A stretch of 64,000 nt of DNA from positions 68,378 to 132,377 of the forward strand of contig QKWP01000823.1 in NCBI GenBank assembly GCA_003550325.1, given 5' to 3'. The position numbers and the translations under genes are program-made. The notes beneath the pieces were generated by a model. The model was not told the DNA's origin and did no database searches. It saw only the letters and a program-made list of their open reading frames with translations. The first letter of the stretch is position 1. Every line of letters starts with the position of its first letter. Origin of the DNA: Gigaspora rosea (lineage: Eukaryota > Glomeromycota > Glomeromycetes > Diversisporales > Gigasporaceae). Below, piece after piece: positions 23,060 to 33,545 of the stretch.

Positions 23060-23640
23060 CACTATAGGTTTCTTGAATGTAGCATGGTAGTTAGATTTTT
23101 TGGATATAGCACGGTAGAGTTGGATTTTTTAGACATAGCATAGCAGAATTAAATTCAGGACTTGTAGTATAGTAGAGTTAGTTTCAGAACAGGTAGAGTA
23201 TAGTAGAGTTAGATTTTTTGGACGTAGCACAATAGTTAGGTTTTTTGTACATAGCACAGTAGAGTTAGATTTTTTGGACATAGCACAGTAAAGTTAGATG
23301 TTTTGGATGTAGCACTGTAGCTTTAGATTTTTTGGATATAGCACTATAGCTTTAGATTTTTTGGACATAGCACTGTAGCTTTAGATTTTTTGGACATAGC
23401 ATGATAGAGTTAGATTTTTTTGTATGTAGTATAGTAGAGTTAGGTTTTTTGGACGTAGCACAGTAGAGTTAGATTTTTTGAGTAGCATATTAAAGTTGAA
23501 TTCGGAACAGATAGCACGGTAGAGTTAGATTTTTGGATGTAGCATGGTAGAGTTAGATTTTTGGACATAGCACAATAAAGTTGGGTTTGGGACATAGAGT
23601 TGAATTCAGGACAGATAGCATGGTTATACATGTTGGCAAA
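23060..23640. repeat. ~28-32-bp minisatellite (GTAGCACAGTAGAGTTAGAT)
   Basis: About twenty degenerate units of TTTTTTGGACATAGCAC.GTAGAGTTAGA. The array restarts in the same orientation at 25475-25660. No coding meaning; it gives rise to chance frames. Confidence 0.9.
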
Positions 23641-23652
23641 ATTAAAAACTTT

Positions 23653-23846
23653 AAAATACCACCCAAATCCCAAATTCCATATCCCAAATCCCAAATTCCA
23701 AATCCCAAATTCCACCCAAATCCCAAATCCCACTAAATCCCAAATCCCGCCCAAATCCCAATCCCAAATTCTACCCAAATCCCAAATCCCATTCCCAATT
23801 CCAAATCCCAAATCCCATCCCAAATCCAAAATCCATCCCAAATTTT
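23653..23846. repeat. CCCAAAT array (C-rich strand)
   Basis: Irregular (CCCAAAT)n with CCCAAATTCCA and CCCATC variants. The complementary G-rich version, GGGATTTGGGATTTGG, lies at 25245-25378, so the two can pair as arms ~1.5 kb apart. Source of spurious Pro/Asn- or Trp/Asp-rich frames. The G-rich strand has clear G-quadruplex potential. Confidence 0.9.
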
Positions 23847-23944
23847 GAAAAACAGATACAAAAAAAAAAAAAAAAAAAAATACAATAATAATACTATCAT
23901 AAAAATGCATTTGCTAAAAATCGGAAACTGAGTATAGGTGAAAT

Positions 23945-24106
23945 TGTAGATCAAAAAAAGAAATCACTAAAAAATTGCTCGATTATTTGTGATTTCTGAT
24001 TTTTTAAAACTACTCCGATATGAAATTAACATATCAGAGTAATTTTAAGAAATCAGAAATCACAATCGAGCAATTCCTTAGTGATTTCTTTTCTTTTTGA
24101 TTTACA
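23945..24106. repeat. 162-bp hairpin
   Basis: Arms of ~75 bp: AGAAATCACTAA, TTGCTCGATT and GTGATTTCTGATT on the left pair with the complement on the right (AGTGATTTCTTT..), closing near ATATGAAATTAACATAT. A few mismatches. Probably a foldback MITE nested in the 3.8-kb element. Confidence 0.85.
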
Positions 24107-24508
24107 AATTTCATAAAATTTTGCAAGCCACAATATTATTATGATTTTTTAATTTTTTGTTTTTTATTTGCAATTTTTTTTATTTAATTTAAATATGATT
24201 ATTATTTTTTATTTAATTTAAATACGATTCTTTTTCTTTATTTATTAATTATTTTAAATTAAATATGATTATTTTAAATACGGTTATGTTGAATATGATT
24301 ATTTTTTAAATTATTTTTATTTTATTTTAATTTTTTTGGTTTAATTTTTTTTTATTTTACTATTTATATATTTATTTAATTTTTTGATGTTGCATAAAAA
24401 AGTAAGTAGTTTTTCTGAACCAGAGCTCATACATCACCCAACTAATTTAGGAGTCTAGGTAAAAATTCACCATGAATTAAATATTGTTCAATTACTATGA
24501 TTCTCGTT

Positions 24509-24702
24509 TAGCACTGCCTATAGTATCTCTACAAAATAATGCCCCAGGTATTACTCACTGCTCTACAGCCTGTTTTTTGAATAAGAGCTGACCAAATACA
24601 GTATACTTCGATATAAAGTACCCCAGGTACTAATCAATTTTAAAAACAGAGGTTTTGAATTGAACCCTGGGTCTATGGGCAGTGCTAAATGATACTCTTA
24701 TT
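24509..24702. mobile_element. ~190-bp element with TTAGCACTGCCYATAG inverted ends
   Basis: Left TTAGCACTGCCTATAG, right inverted TTAGCACTGCCCATAG. Flanking direct repeats ATGATTCTCGT / ATGATACTCTT agree at 9 of 11. Contains CCCCAGGTA.TA twice in inverted style. Type uncertain: the TSD is longer than for a hAT element. Confidence 0.5.
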
Positions 24703-25244
24703 TCATTAAAACTAACATTAGAACAAATGAGTACAGCAGAAGGAATCCCTGAAAGTGAATATTTAGGTTTTTATTGTAGTGGGTTTACCCTAGAATAATT
24801 GTAATATTAAGTAATTTATCATGTTTTGGTAGAATGTTTAATGAATTCCTTCAGGGACTAAGTTCGTTAAAGTGAAATTTAGATATTCACTTTTAGGTTT
24901 TTTTCTTTACAATACGAATAAGCAAATATAGTCTACTTAAATAAAATCAATTACCTTTTATGTTACTATGAAGGCAAAAAATTATCAAAAAGAAATAACA
25001 AGTTTCTTGATCGAGGTAGTTTAACAGTAGCAATAATAATAAAAATCTCTAATATAGTTAGCTTTATATACTCAATAAATTAATATTCAGAAAAACTTGC
25101 TGTTTAATATGAATAAATACATACGTACGTATATACGCGAAATAGAATACCAAAAAATCCAAACTTACTTTTTTTAGTAGCTTTAAATATAAGGCATGTA
25201 GCTTTTGTATCACTATGCGGCTTACAATATTAAATGATCATCAT

Positions 25245-25378
25245 GTGAATTTGGATTTGGATGGGATTTGGGATTTGGCCGAGTTTGGGATTTGGGAGGG
25301 ATTTGGGATTTGGGATTGGGATAGGATTTGGGATTTGGCCGGGTTTGGGATTTGGGATGGGATTTGGGATTTGTCCAT
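25245..25378. repeat. GGGATTTG array, G-quadruplex-prone
   Basis: Runs such as GGGATTTGGGATTTGGCC repeated with GGGATGGGATTTGGG. At least eight GGG tracts with 4-nt ATTT loops sit on one strand. Complement of the array at 23653-23846. Confidence 0.9.
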
Positions 25379-26088
25379 TTTTGCCATATGGGATTTTTAA
25401 GTATGGCCGGACAATCCCATTTGTCAGAGTTTGTCCATAGACAAATCCCAAATCCCATGAGTTTTGCCGTCAAGTATAAGCATGGTAGAGTTGGATTTGG
25501 GACAGGTAGCACAGTAGAGTTGGATTCGGGACAGATAGCACAGTAGTAGATTAGTAGTATAGTAATTAGATTCAGAATTAATTTAGATTATAGTATAGTA
25601 GTTAGATTTAGGATTTATAGCATGGTAATTTGGTTTTGGATTATTAACATTGTAGTGAGATATAACAGTACTGCAGTAATAAATAAAAAATTATAAAATA
25701 TTTTTGTATTTTTTTCAGTTTTTATTTTATTTTTTATGCATATTTTTTTTATTTTGTGATTTTTATGTTGCATAGCATACTGGTATTAAACACCAATAGT
25801 GTGATTTTTCAATGTTCTTTTATTAGTTATTTTTTTTTCTCTTTTTTTTTAAAAAAATATTTTTTATCATAATTTAGTTAAAATTCGAATAAGACTCTAG
25901 AATCATCTGACTGCTGATCATTTTTAAATAAGGTGCAGATCATTGATGACCAAATTGGAAATATGCTCTGACTGTAATCAACTAATTGATTAATTGATTA
26001 GTTGATTTTTAGTCAGTTAATGACTAATAGTTTTAGTCGACTGACTAATTGATTTTACCTGATTCCTATCCTTACTTACCATGGCTAC

Positions 26089-26660
26089 TGTAAGGGAGCT
26101 GTCGTAAATCAGGTGATTTCCATCTCTTAAGGGGCTACCCAACCCACTCACACCTGACACCTTATTAGCCAATTAAATTGCACAAAAAATTTATATATTA
26201 ATTAATAAAAAACTTTGATATTATGTAACTTTTGATCTACCAAACTATATTGGATAATTTAACTACCAAAATGATCCTCTCAAAGAGAGGATTCTAACAA
26301 GCCCAAAACTATTAAAATCCAATTACTAGATTGTTAGTTCAATCTAGATTTAAATAATATTATATAGTATATTAAAATATTATATAATATTTATAGTAAT
26401 ACAAATCTATATTGATATTACAATCTAGTAATTGGAATTTAATAATTTTAGATTTGTTAGAATCCTCTCTTTGAGAGGATCATTTTGGTAGTTAAATTAT
26501 CTAAATTGGTCCAGTAAATCAAAAGTTATTTAATATTAAATTTATATATAAATTTATAATTTTAATTAACAAATTTTTTTATAATTTTTGGCCAGAATTA
26601 CACCTGATATATTGGCTAACCCACCCACCAAAAAATAATCTGATTTCTGTTAGCTCCCTA
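26089..26660. mobile_element. ~570-bp full-length foldback MITE
   Basis: Ends AGGGAGCTGTCGTAAATCAG and inverted AGGGAGCTAACAGAAATCAG. The arms continue pairing over ~250 bp each, for example GATCCTCTCAAAGAGAGGAT on both sides, TTACTAGATTGT / ACAATCTAGTAA, closing in an ATATTATATA core near 26370. No transposase; TSD not resolved. Confidence 0.85.
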
Positions 26661-26946
26661 ACTATATATGAGGACGAAATTATTTCGGGTTCTAAAACCC
26701 AAAATTAAAATTTGAAGACAAAATTGTTTTTGATCTATTTTACTTGAAAGACAAAATTATTTGATACTTTTTTTAAATATACGAAATTATAAGGAACATA
26801 TCTATATAAATTTTATTTGCTCTTCCTTATAAAAATTTTTAATAAAGACGAAATAGGCCTTTTTCAAAAATCAATTTCGGTGGCATCACTATCCCCAACC
26901 GCATTTTATAAAAGAGTTCTTTTAGGCATTTCTAGCTAGAGATATA
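26661..26946. other. Short non-coding spacer
   Basis: GAAGACAAAATT and GACGAAATT words repeat a few times (26670-26850). At 26933-26946 TAGGCATTTCTAGCTAGAGA resembles the 28-bp palindrome at 30038-30065. Confidence 0.45.
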
Positions 26947-27289
26947 TGGGGTGTTCCCATTTAAAAGGGCCCATTTTTACATTTTTTTTGAAAATTGAGT
27001 TTTCGTTAGATTTATATAAATTTTGACATGATTGACATTTTTAAATTATAAATGAAAGTCGATTTGCATAATAAAAAATAGAGATAATGTAAAAGAAATA
27101 TTACACAAAGTTGTCCAAGGCCAAGCACATTACAAGATTACCCAATAGTCACCTGTTACATTTAACCAATTAAAATCGTGAAATTTGATTAATTCTGGAT
27201 CAGTCTGAAAATCAAAACAAACGGTTAAACTCAATTATCTCAAAATAAAATATATGTAAAAATGTGCCCTTTTAAAAGAGAACACATCA
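26947..27289. mobile_element. TA-target MITE (TGGGGTGTC family), copy 2
   Basis: 343 bp, TA TSD (26945-26946, 27290-27291). Ends TGGGGTGTTCCCATTTAAAA and inverted TGATGTGTTCTCTTTTAAAA, both followed by GGGC(C/A)CATTTTTACAT. Essentially the same length and interior as copy 1 at 20023-20364. Confidence 0.93.
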
Positions 27290-27462
27290 TATAACTATAT
27301 ATCTCTGGCTTTTTAGCCAATTAAAATGCAAAAAATCACGTGATCCCTATTTTTGATGATCATGATAATGCCAGAAAGGTCAGCCACTTTTGTGTAATCC
27401 AGAATTACAATCTCTTGGATTGTCCTGTCTAACGATTTACAGAAAAGAAAATAAAAATTTTC

Positions 27463-28600
27463 AAAACTTTGAGCGAAGTTATCCCCACAACCACTTGACC
27501 AAATTTATTAAAAATTTTCTTATTTGAATTCTATGGATTCATAAAATTCAAATAAAAAAATTTTTAGTGAATTTGGTCAAGTGGTTGTAGAGATACCTTT
27601 GCTCAAAGTTTGAATAAAGTCAAAATGCCTATCAAAATAGAAGCTGCGTTCAATTTTTTTTAAAAACTTTGAGCAAAGGTATCCCCACAACTACTTGACC
27701 AAGTTCCCTATATTTTTTTTATTTGAATTCTATGGATTCATAGAATTCAAATAAAAAATTTTCAGTAAATTTGTTCAAAGTTTTTAAAAAAAATTGGGTG
27801 CAGTTTCTATTTTGATAGGTGTTTTGACTTTACTCAAACTTTGAGCAAAGGTATCCCCACAACCACTTGACCAAATTTGCTAAAAATTTTTTTACTTGAA
27901 TTTTATGGATTCATAGAATTCAAATAAAAAAATTTTTAGCAAATTTGGTCAAGTAGTTGTGGGGATACCTTCGCTCAAAGTTTGAGTAAAATCAAAAATG
28001 CCTATCAAAATAGAAGTTGCGCCCAATTTTTTTTTAAAAACTTTGAGTGAAGGTATCTCCACAACTACTTACCAAATTTACTGAAGATTTTTTTATTTGA
28101 ATTCTATAAATCCATAGAATTCAAATAAAAAAATTTTCAGCGAATTTGATCAAGTGGTTGTAAGGATACCTTTGCTTAATTTTTTAAAAAAAAATTGGGC
28201 ACAGCTTTTATTTTGATGGACATTTTAATTTTACTCAACTTTGAGCAAAGATATCTCCATAGCCACTTGACCAAATTCACTAAAAATTTTTATTTGAATT
28301 CTATAGATTCATAGAATTCAAATAAAAAAATTTTTAGCAAATTTGATCAAGTAGTTGTGGGAATACCTTTGCTCAAAGTTTGAGTAAAGTCAAAATACCT
28401 ATCAAAATAGAAGCTGCGCTCAATTTTTTTTAAAAACTTTAAGCGAAGGTATCCTCACAACACTTGACCAAATTTGCTGAATTTTTTTTATTTGAATTCT
28501 ATAGATTTATAGAATTCAAATAAAAAAATTTTTAGCAAATTTGGTCAAGTAGTTGTAGCGATACCTTCGCTCAAAGTTAGAGAAAAGTCAAAATATCTAT
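27463..28600. repeat. Array of six ~195-bp hairpins with alternately inverted spacers
   Basis: Each hairpin runs GAGCAAAGGTATCCCCACAA, CCACTTGACCAAATTTGC, TTTTATTTGAATTCTATGGA to a centre and back. Centres lie near 27537, 27736, 27908, 28110, 28306 and 28505 (172-202 bp apart). The ~75-bp spacers (GTAAAGTCAAAATGCCTATC, AAAATAGAAGCTGCG, then a T-run) alternate strictly in orientation: forward after hairpins 1, 3, 5 and inverted after 2 and 4. So the real repeat is a head-to-head/tail-to-tail unit. No coding capacity. Confidence 0.93.
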
Positions 28601-28739
28601 TTAGAACCTATGAAAATTTTGAGGCAAAATCGATCATGTGCAGTCATAGCATTAGTACCTATGCAAAAAATCAACTCAATTTAAATCCTGTAAAGCCAAT
28701 ATAACATACTTTATTAAAATATTTAATTTATTAAGCATG

Positions 28740-29800
28740 AACAACAATTATATTATAGTAGAAAAAAAAAACTAAAAATCTTAAAGTATTTCACAATACT
28801 ATTAAATATCAGAACTACTACAAACTTCTACCCTACTTATGCTCAAGAAGAAAACTACTAAAGGCCCAATAAAAGTGTACCCATAAAGGCTCCAAAGACA
28901 ATAACAAACACCAATAACAACAAAGCCTAAAGTCACCACCAACAACCGAATCACAAACTCAAAACAACTGAAACAGCAAAGTTGATATCACTAGTGATGG
29001 CATCAAAACGACGAAGCAAACCTATTATTTTTGCAAAAAAAAAGAATAAGCCAAAAAAAAAAAAAAAGGAAAAAAATCTACTAAAAGCAAAAATACGACA
29101 AGACTTACAGCCTAAAATTACCAAAGAAACCTTTATAAATGATATTAACAAAATAGCAAAGTCCAAGAACACCAACGACAACGAAGTCTAAAATCACTAC
29201 TAACAATGGCTTCAAAGTAAAAAAAATTAGTCGAGAAAAAAAACTATCTATGCAAAAACACAGACAAGACTTACTATACCAAATAAAACAACCAAAACAG
29301 CAAAGTTGACATTACTAGTGACGGTACCGAAATGACGAAGTGAACCTATTATTCTTGCAAAAAAAAGAATAAGCCAAAAAAAAAAAGAAAATAACTCTAA
29401 GAAAGCAAAAGCATAACAAGACTTACTAGCCTAAAATCATCTACAAATGACATCAATGAAACGGTAAAGTCCAAGAACACTAATGACAATGAAGCCTAAA
29501 GTCATACCAACCCAAAATAATCAAAATGGTACCAACTATAGCAATGAAATAATAAAGTCTGAAATTACCATATATAACAAAATAAAATAAAATAAAAAAA
29601 AAACCAACTACAAGCACCGAAATGATAAAAGCCCAAAACAGCAATGAAGCCTAAAGTTATACCAACTTAAAATAACTGAAATAGCAAAGTTAAATTACTA
29701 TTTATAGCAATGAAATGATAATATAAAAGAGAAAAAAAAAGAAACAAACCAACCACAAGCATTGGAATGACAAAAGCCCAGAATCTATAAACAACAAGCT
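28740..29800. repeat. A-rich degenerate tandem repeats
   Basis: Units with AACAGCAAAGTTGA.ATTACTAGTGA, CGAAGYRAACCTATTATT, TGCAAAAAAAAAGAATAAGCC and CAAAGTCCAAGAACACYAA recur at ~28970-29200 and ~29295-29510, with weaker copies to 29790. Strongly purine-biased strand. The 69- and 76-codon frames here are repeat by-products. Confidence 0.75.
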
Positions 29801-30279
29801 AAAATATTAGTTGTTTCAACTTTTCATATGCTATCCAACCTCAGGTTGCTAAATATACAGAGCCAAATCCTTCTTTACCAATTTGGATCAAATTAAGGAG
29901 TGATCTGATCTTGTGTTAGCATCCAGCAATACAGAGTAAGATCATTCAATCCTGTATTAGCAATTGGATAAATACATAAGCTTTAGTCATATAATTTTCT
30001 TGTTCTTTGGTTGGTCCAAGAAGCAGAGATATATAAACTAGGCATCTCTAGCTAGAGATGCCTAGAATTTTTCTTTATAAAATTGTTAATAATTCAAAAG
30101 TTTACTAGAGTAACCCCTGTTGTATTACTAACAAAAAATGCTCCTTTTGCAATTTTGTAATAATTTTAACTTTAATTTTAACTCTAATTTTAACCAATTA
30201 CAATTTTAATTCTAATCCTAACCCTAACTCTAACTTTAATATTATACTAACCCTAACTCTAACTATATTACATCTGAGC
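29801..30279. other. Non-coding interval with telomere-like stretch
   Basis: Contains a perfect 28-bp palindrome at 30038-30065 and a degenerate CTAACCCTAACTCTAACTTTAA stretch (30160-30265), part of which is in the flank of the next element. No gene. Confidence 0.6.
30038..30065. repeat. Perfect 28-bp palindrome
   Basis: CTAGGCATCTCTAG joined directly to its own reverse complement with no loop base. A related half-site lies at 26933-26946. Confidence 0.95.
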
Positions 30280-30322
30280 TAGATCTCTGTATAAAGCAGG
30301 GCTATCCATGGGTACCCTAAGG

Positions 30323-32125
30323 CAGTGTTGTATATTTTGGTTGTCTAAAGCCTTTTTTGGCTTGTTCATGTCCAAAATTGTCCAAATGTTCAAGATTGTC
30401 CAAAGCTTGTTCAGGCTTTAATAATTAATAAAGAAAAACCTTAACCTAGACCTGGGTTTTACGTTAAATAATATAAACCTCATAGAGGTTTATATTAAAA
30501 TTTTTATTATAGAAAATCCTTAACCTATGCTCGTGCATATGCATAAGATCATCAAGATAAGTTTTTTTTGATTTTGTTTGATTTTTTAATCTTTTTTTTT
30601 CTTTCGTTTGTTTTTTTTTCTTTCTTTTTGTTTATTTTGGTTTAATTTTTTTTCTTTTTTTCTTTTTTAGCTACCGTCGTTGTGGTGTCGTCGCGGGTGT
30701 CATCGCGGGTGTCATCGTTGGTGTCGTAGCAGGTGTCATCGTTGGTGTCGTCGCTAATAGGAGGAGTGGTCTTGCGTGACTTTTGTGGAATGGTCGTCTA
30801 TGGCTCTTCGGCGTTCTTTTGGAGTAATACGTTTCTTCGACTTGTGAATAGTGTTCTCATACGTTTTTCGGGTGAGTGGTCTTGTATGTTTCTCCGGTAG
30901 GTGGTGTTGCACGTTTTTCCGTTCGCGTGGCTTCGTGTGTTTTCTGAAATAATTCTGTTTTTTTTTTGATATTCGAACATTAATAATTTTTTTTGCTTTT
31001 TTAGATGTTCTTCTTACATATAGGCCTTGATTCGTTTCGTTGGGTTCGTGGAAGGCGTTCTTCTGTTAGGTGGTCTTGTAAGTTTTTCAGTTAGTTGGTC
31101 TTGTATTTCTCCATTAGGTGAGTTGTCATGTTATTTTCTTTGTTTTTTTTTTTTATACTAGTATATTAACTAGTTTTTACTTTATATTGTGCTGCCATCG
31201 TCTATGTTCGCATCGTTTTTGATTTCAATGGTGTGGTCGTTTTTTTGGTGCTGTGTATCGTTATTTCTTGGTGATTTGCTGCTACTTCGGTTGCGCCATA
31301 TATCGTCGTTTCTTGGTGTTGTAGTTGCCGTGTACGTCATTTCTTGGTGCTGTGCATTGCTTTGGGTGCTGTGTATTGTTTTGGGTACGCCGTATATAGT
31401 CATTTCTTTTGTATTCGATTCTGTCCTTTTTTTTATAACAGTATAATAATAAAAAAAAAAAAATTATGTAATTTTGTGTAAAAAACTTGAAAAATTTTGG
31501 TGTTGTGCGTTGTTTTGGGTGCGCTGTATATTGGTGTTGTGCGTTGCTTTGGGTGCACTCGTTTTTTTTGTGTTCGATTCTGTCCCTAAAAAACATAAAA
31601 AAAAAAAATTAGGTAATTTCGTGTAAAAGACTTGGGAAATTTTGGTATTCCGGGTGTGTGATCAACTTAAACTCTATAAATAAAATTTTTTTTAAAAATT
31701 TATTTTTTATTTTTTTGTATTTTTGTTATAAAAATATGGTGTCTGGAGACTTCCTTTTTTTTTAAGAACTATCGGTCACACGACCAAATTTGATTGGCCG
31801 ATCATGGGGTCAGCATGGCGAGAGTCACTGCCTAATTTATATTTGTCATGTGATTAAATTTGATTGGTTAGATATGGGTCTAGAATTAAATTAATTGTTT
31901 TAATGTAGACCTCTTTGGGGTTTAGGTTATTAGTGTAAACCCCGGGTTTAGGATAAGATTACCCATTAATAAATTTATTTAAAAAATATATAACTATATA
32001 TTTTTTAGATACTGAACACATTTCAGTTAAAATTAAAATAGATTATTTTAATAAAAAAATTTTAAGTAATTTTACTTTATTTAATTGTCCAAATTATTGT
32101 TCAAAGCTGTCCTGTAACAATACTG
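30323..32125. mobile_element. CAGTGTTG-family hAT element, 1.8-kb copy
   Basis: TSD CCCTAAGG (30315-30322) / CCCTAAGA (32126-32133). Left CAGTGTTGTATATTTTGG; right inverted CAGTATTGTTACAGGACAGC. Once the Mutator-like insert (30433-31964) is removed it is only ~260 bp, the same size as the MITE at 1868-2118. Confidence 0.93.
30433..31964. mobile_element. Mutator-like (MULE) non-autonomous element
   Basis: 1532 bp with a perfect 9-bp TSD ATTAATAAA (30424-30432, 31965-31973), the size typical of Mutator elements. Terminal inverted repeats are ~60 bp long: left GAAAAACCTTAACCTAGACC, right inverted GGGTAATCTTATCCTAAACC, then GGGKTTTA and AGAGGTYTAYATTAAAA on both sides. The core is GT-rich with ~12-15-bp GGTGTCRTCGCGGGT repeats (30665-30755) and TTTCTTGGTGYTGTGTATCG words. 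No transposase. The same core in reverse complement lies at 53480-54340. Confidence 0.9.
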
Positions 32126-33090
32126 CCCTAAGAGTAGTACTACTAGGGCCGGGCTTGGACATTAAATTACAAGCCTTAGGGCAGTGTAGGGCTAAGAATC
32201 GCAGGCACTTTATTATATGGGTAGAGCTTGGGTACTAGTACTATCTAGCCTATATACCCATAAGGTAGCCCATTATACATGCACATAACTATCTACCAAT
32301 TAAAACTTATATTTATTAATAATCTTTTTTTTATAATAATTCTATATACACAATATGAATAGGTTGCTCTTTAATTTTTTTTTAATTTTATTTTTATGTA
32401 TATATTTAATTTGGTTATTAAAAAAGGGTGTGGTGACTTAGAGAAGTTGTTAAATTGTCACCCCAAGCGACAGGTCTAGAGTTCAAATCCCACTGAAGAC
32501 GGTTTAGAAAAATAGGCCCGTGTACTGATAACATTTATTCAACGATCAGTTGGGTACATTACCTGTAGTCCTTGGTTACTATCTCGAATGGGAGCTTTCA
32601 GGCGAAGTTGTGTTTTGTGATACAGACAAATCCAAAGAACCGGAATAATTGAAACCCATTTGGCAAGACCTGAGTAAAAAGGTAGTGAAGATCTTTGACA
32701 ATACTGCAGATACCGGAATTTGAGACCGAAGAACTGGACGAACACCCTGGGGCAAGTAGGGCACCAACCTGGCTGCCGGAGGCATACTGGAGGAAAAGGT
32801 CCTATGCTATGGAATTAGGAACCAAGGGGAGTTAACCCAAAAAAAGGCACCTAAAGCCGAGAAAGAATGACCCATCTGGGCTAACTGGTTTGGTAGTTTG
32901 GGAGAGATTGGTAATAGAACTGGTTGATGTAGGTATCGGGATTGGAATGAACCTTGCAAGGGCAAGGATACTGTGTGGTTCAATGGTTAGCCCTGACTGC
33001 TAGTAGTGGCCTCGGCCATTGCGAAGGTATTCAAAGCCTAATCTAGAAATGTGTGGGACATAGAAAGATTAGAAGGTATGTACTACACCC

Positions 33091-33471
33091 TAAAGGTCTG
33101 ACTCGATGAATACTATTCACTGAATATTCACTGAATATTCAAATATTCAAATATATAATTTTTCACTGAATGAATATTTGAATATTTAAAATTTCACTAA
33201 ATATATTCATTGAATATTCATTGAATATATATATATATATATATATAATTTTATATAATTTTATTTTATTTTTTAATAATTTATTTGTAATTTTATTGAC
33301 TAATTTAAGTGAGATATTATATAATTTTTTAATTTGAAATATATTTATATTCAATAAATATTCAGTGAATATTCATTGAATATTTTCAAAATTTTTGAAC
33401 AATATTCGAATAAAAAAATATTGAACAAATAAATATTCGAATACTTATTTTTTGACCAAGTCAGACCTCTA
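33091..33471. mobile_element. TARAGGTCTGAC-family hAT MITE
   Basis: 381 bp with a perfect 8-bp TSD CTACACCC (33083-33090, 33472-33479). Ends TAAAGGTCTGACTCGATGAA and inverted TAGAGGTCTGACTTGGTCAA. The interior is almost entirely ATTCA/TGAAT and TATTCGAATA words, strongly self-complementary. Confidence 0.95.
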
Positions 33472-33545
33472 CTACACCCTCCCTAGGGTAATTCGGTAGT
33501 TGGAATGCTACTAGACTACCTATAGAATTAGGGTACAAGTAGTAT

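Larger units (their letters stand above)
22303..26073. mobile_element. 3.8-kb AAGGATA-ended element made of repeats
   Basis: Inverted ends AAGGATAAAAATCA (left) and AAGGATAGGAATCA (from the right), flanked by a 5-bp direct repeat ACCAT (22298-22302, 26074-26078). Just inside both ends are long tracts of shuffled TTGATTAGTCAACTAAT words (22325-22680 and 25970-26050). It sits inside the right TSD of hAT copy B, and excising it restores that TSD, which is strong independent support for both boundaries. No transposase frame. Superfamily unassigned. Confidence 0.75.

Noticed and set aside
23440-25546. Several 60-156-codon frames rich in Trp/Asp/Gly or Pro/Asn/Gln
   Set aside because: They are translations of the CCCAAAT/GGGATTTG arrays and of the 30-bp minisatellite on both strands; frames exist only because the repeats lack stops.
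27463-28600. CRISPR array
   Set aside because: Repeats are long palindromes with conserved, alternately inverted spacers, not short direct repeats with unique spacers, and the context is eukaryotic with no cas genes.
30160-30265. Chromosome end (telomere)
   Set aside because: The CTAACCCTAACTCTAAC stretch is short, degenerate and internal; similar stretches lie inside MITEs throughout the window.
31182-31596. Overlapping frames of 73-104 codons in both strands within the MULE core
   Set aside because: Low-complexity GT/AC-rich repeat; both strands open, no conserved motif.
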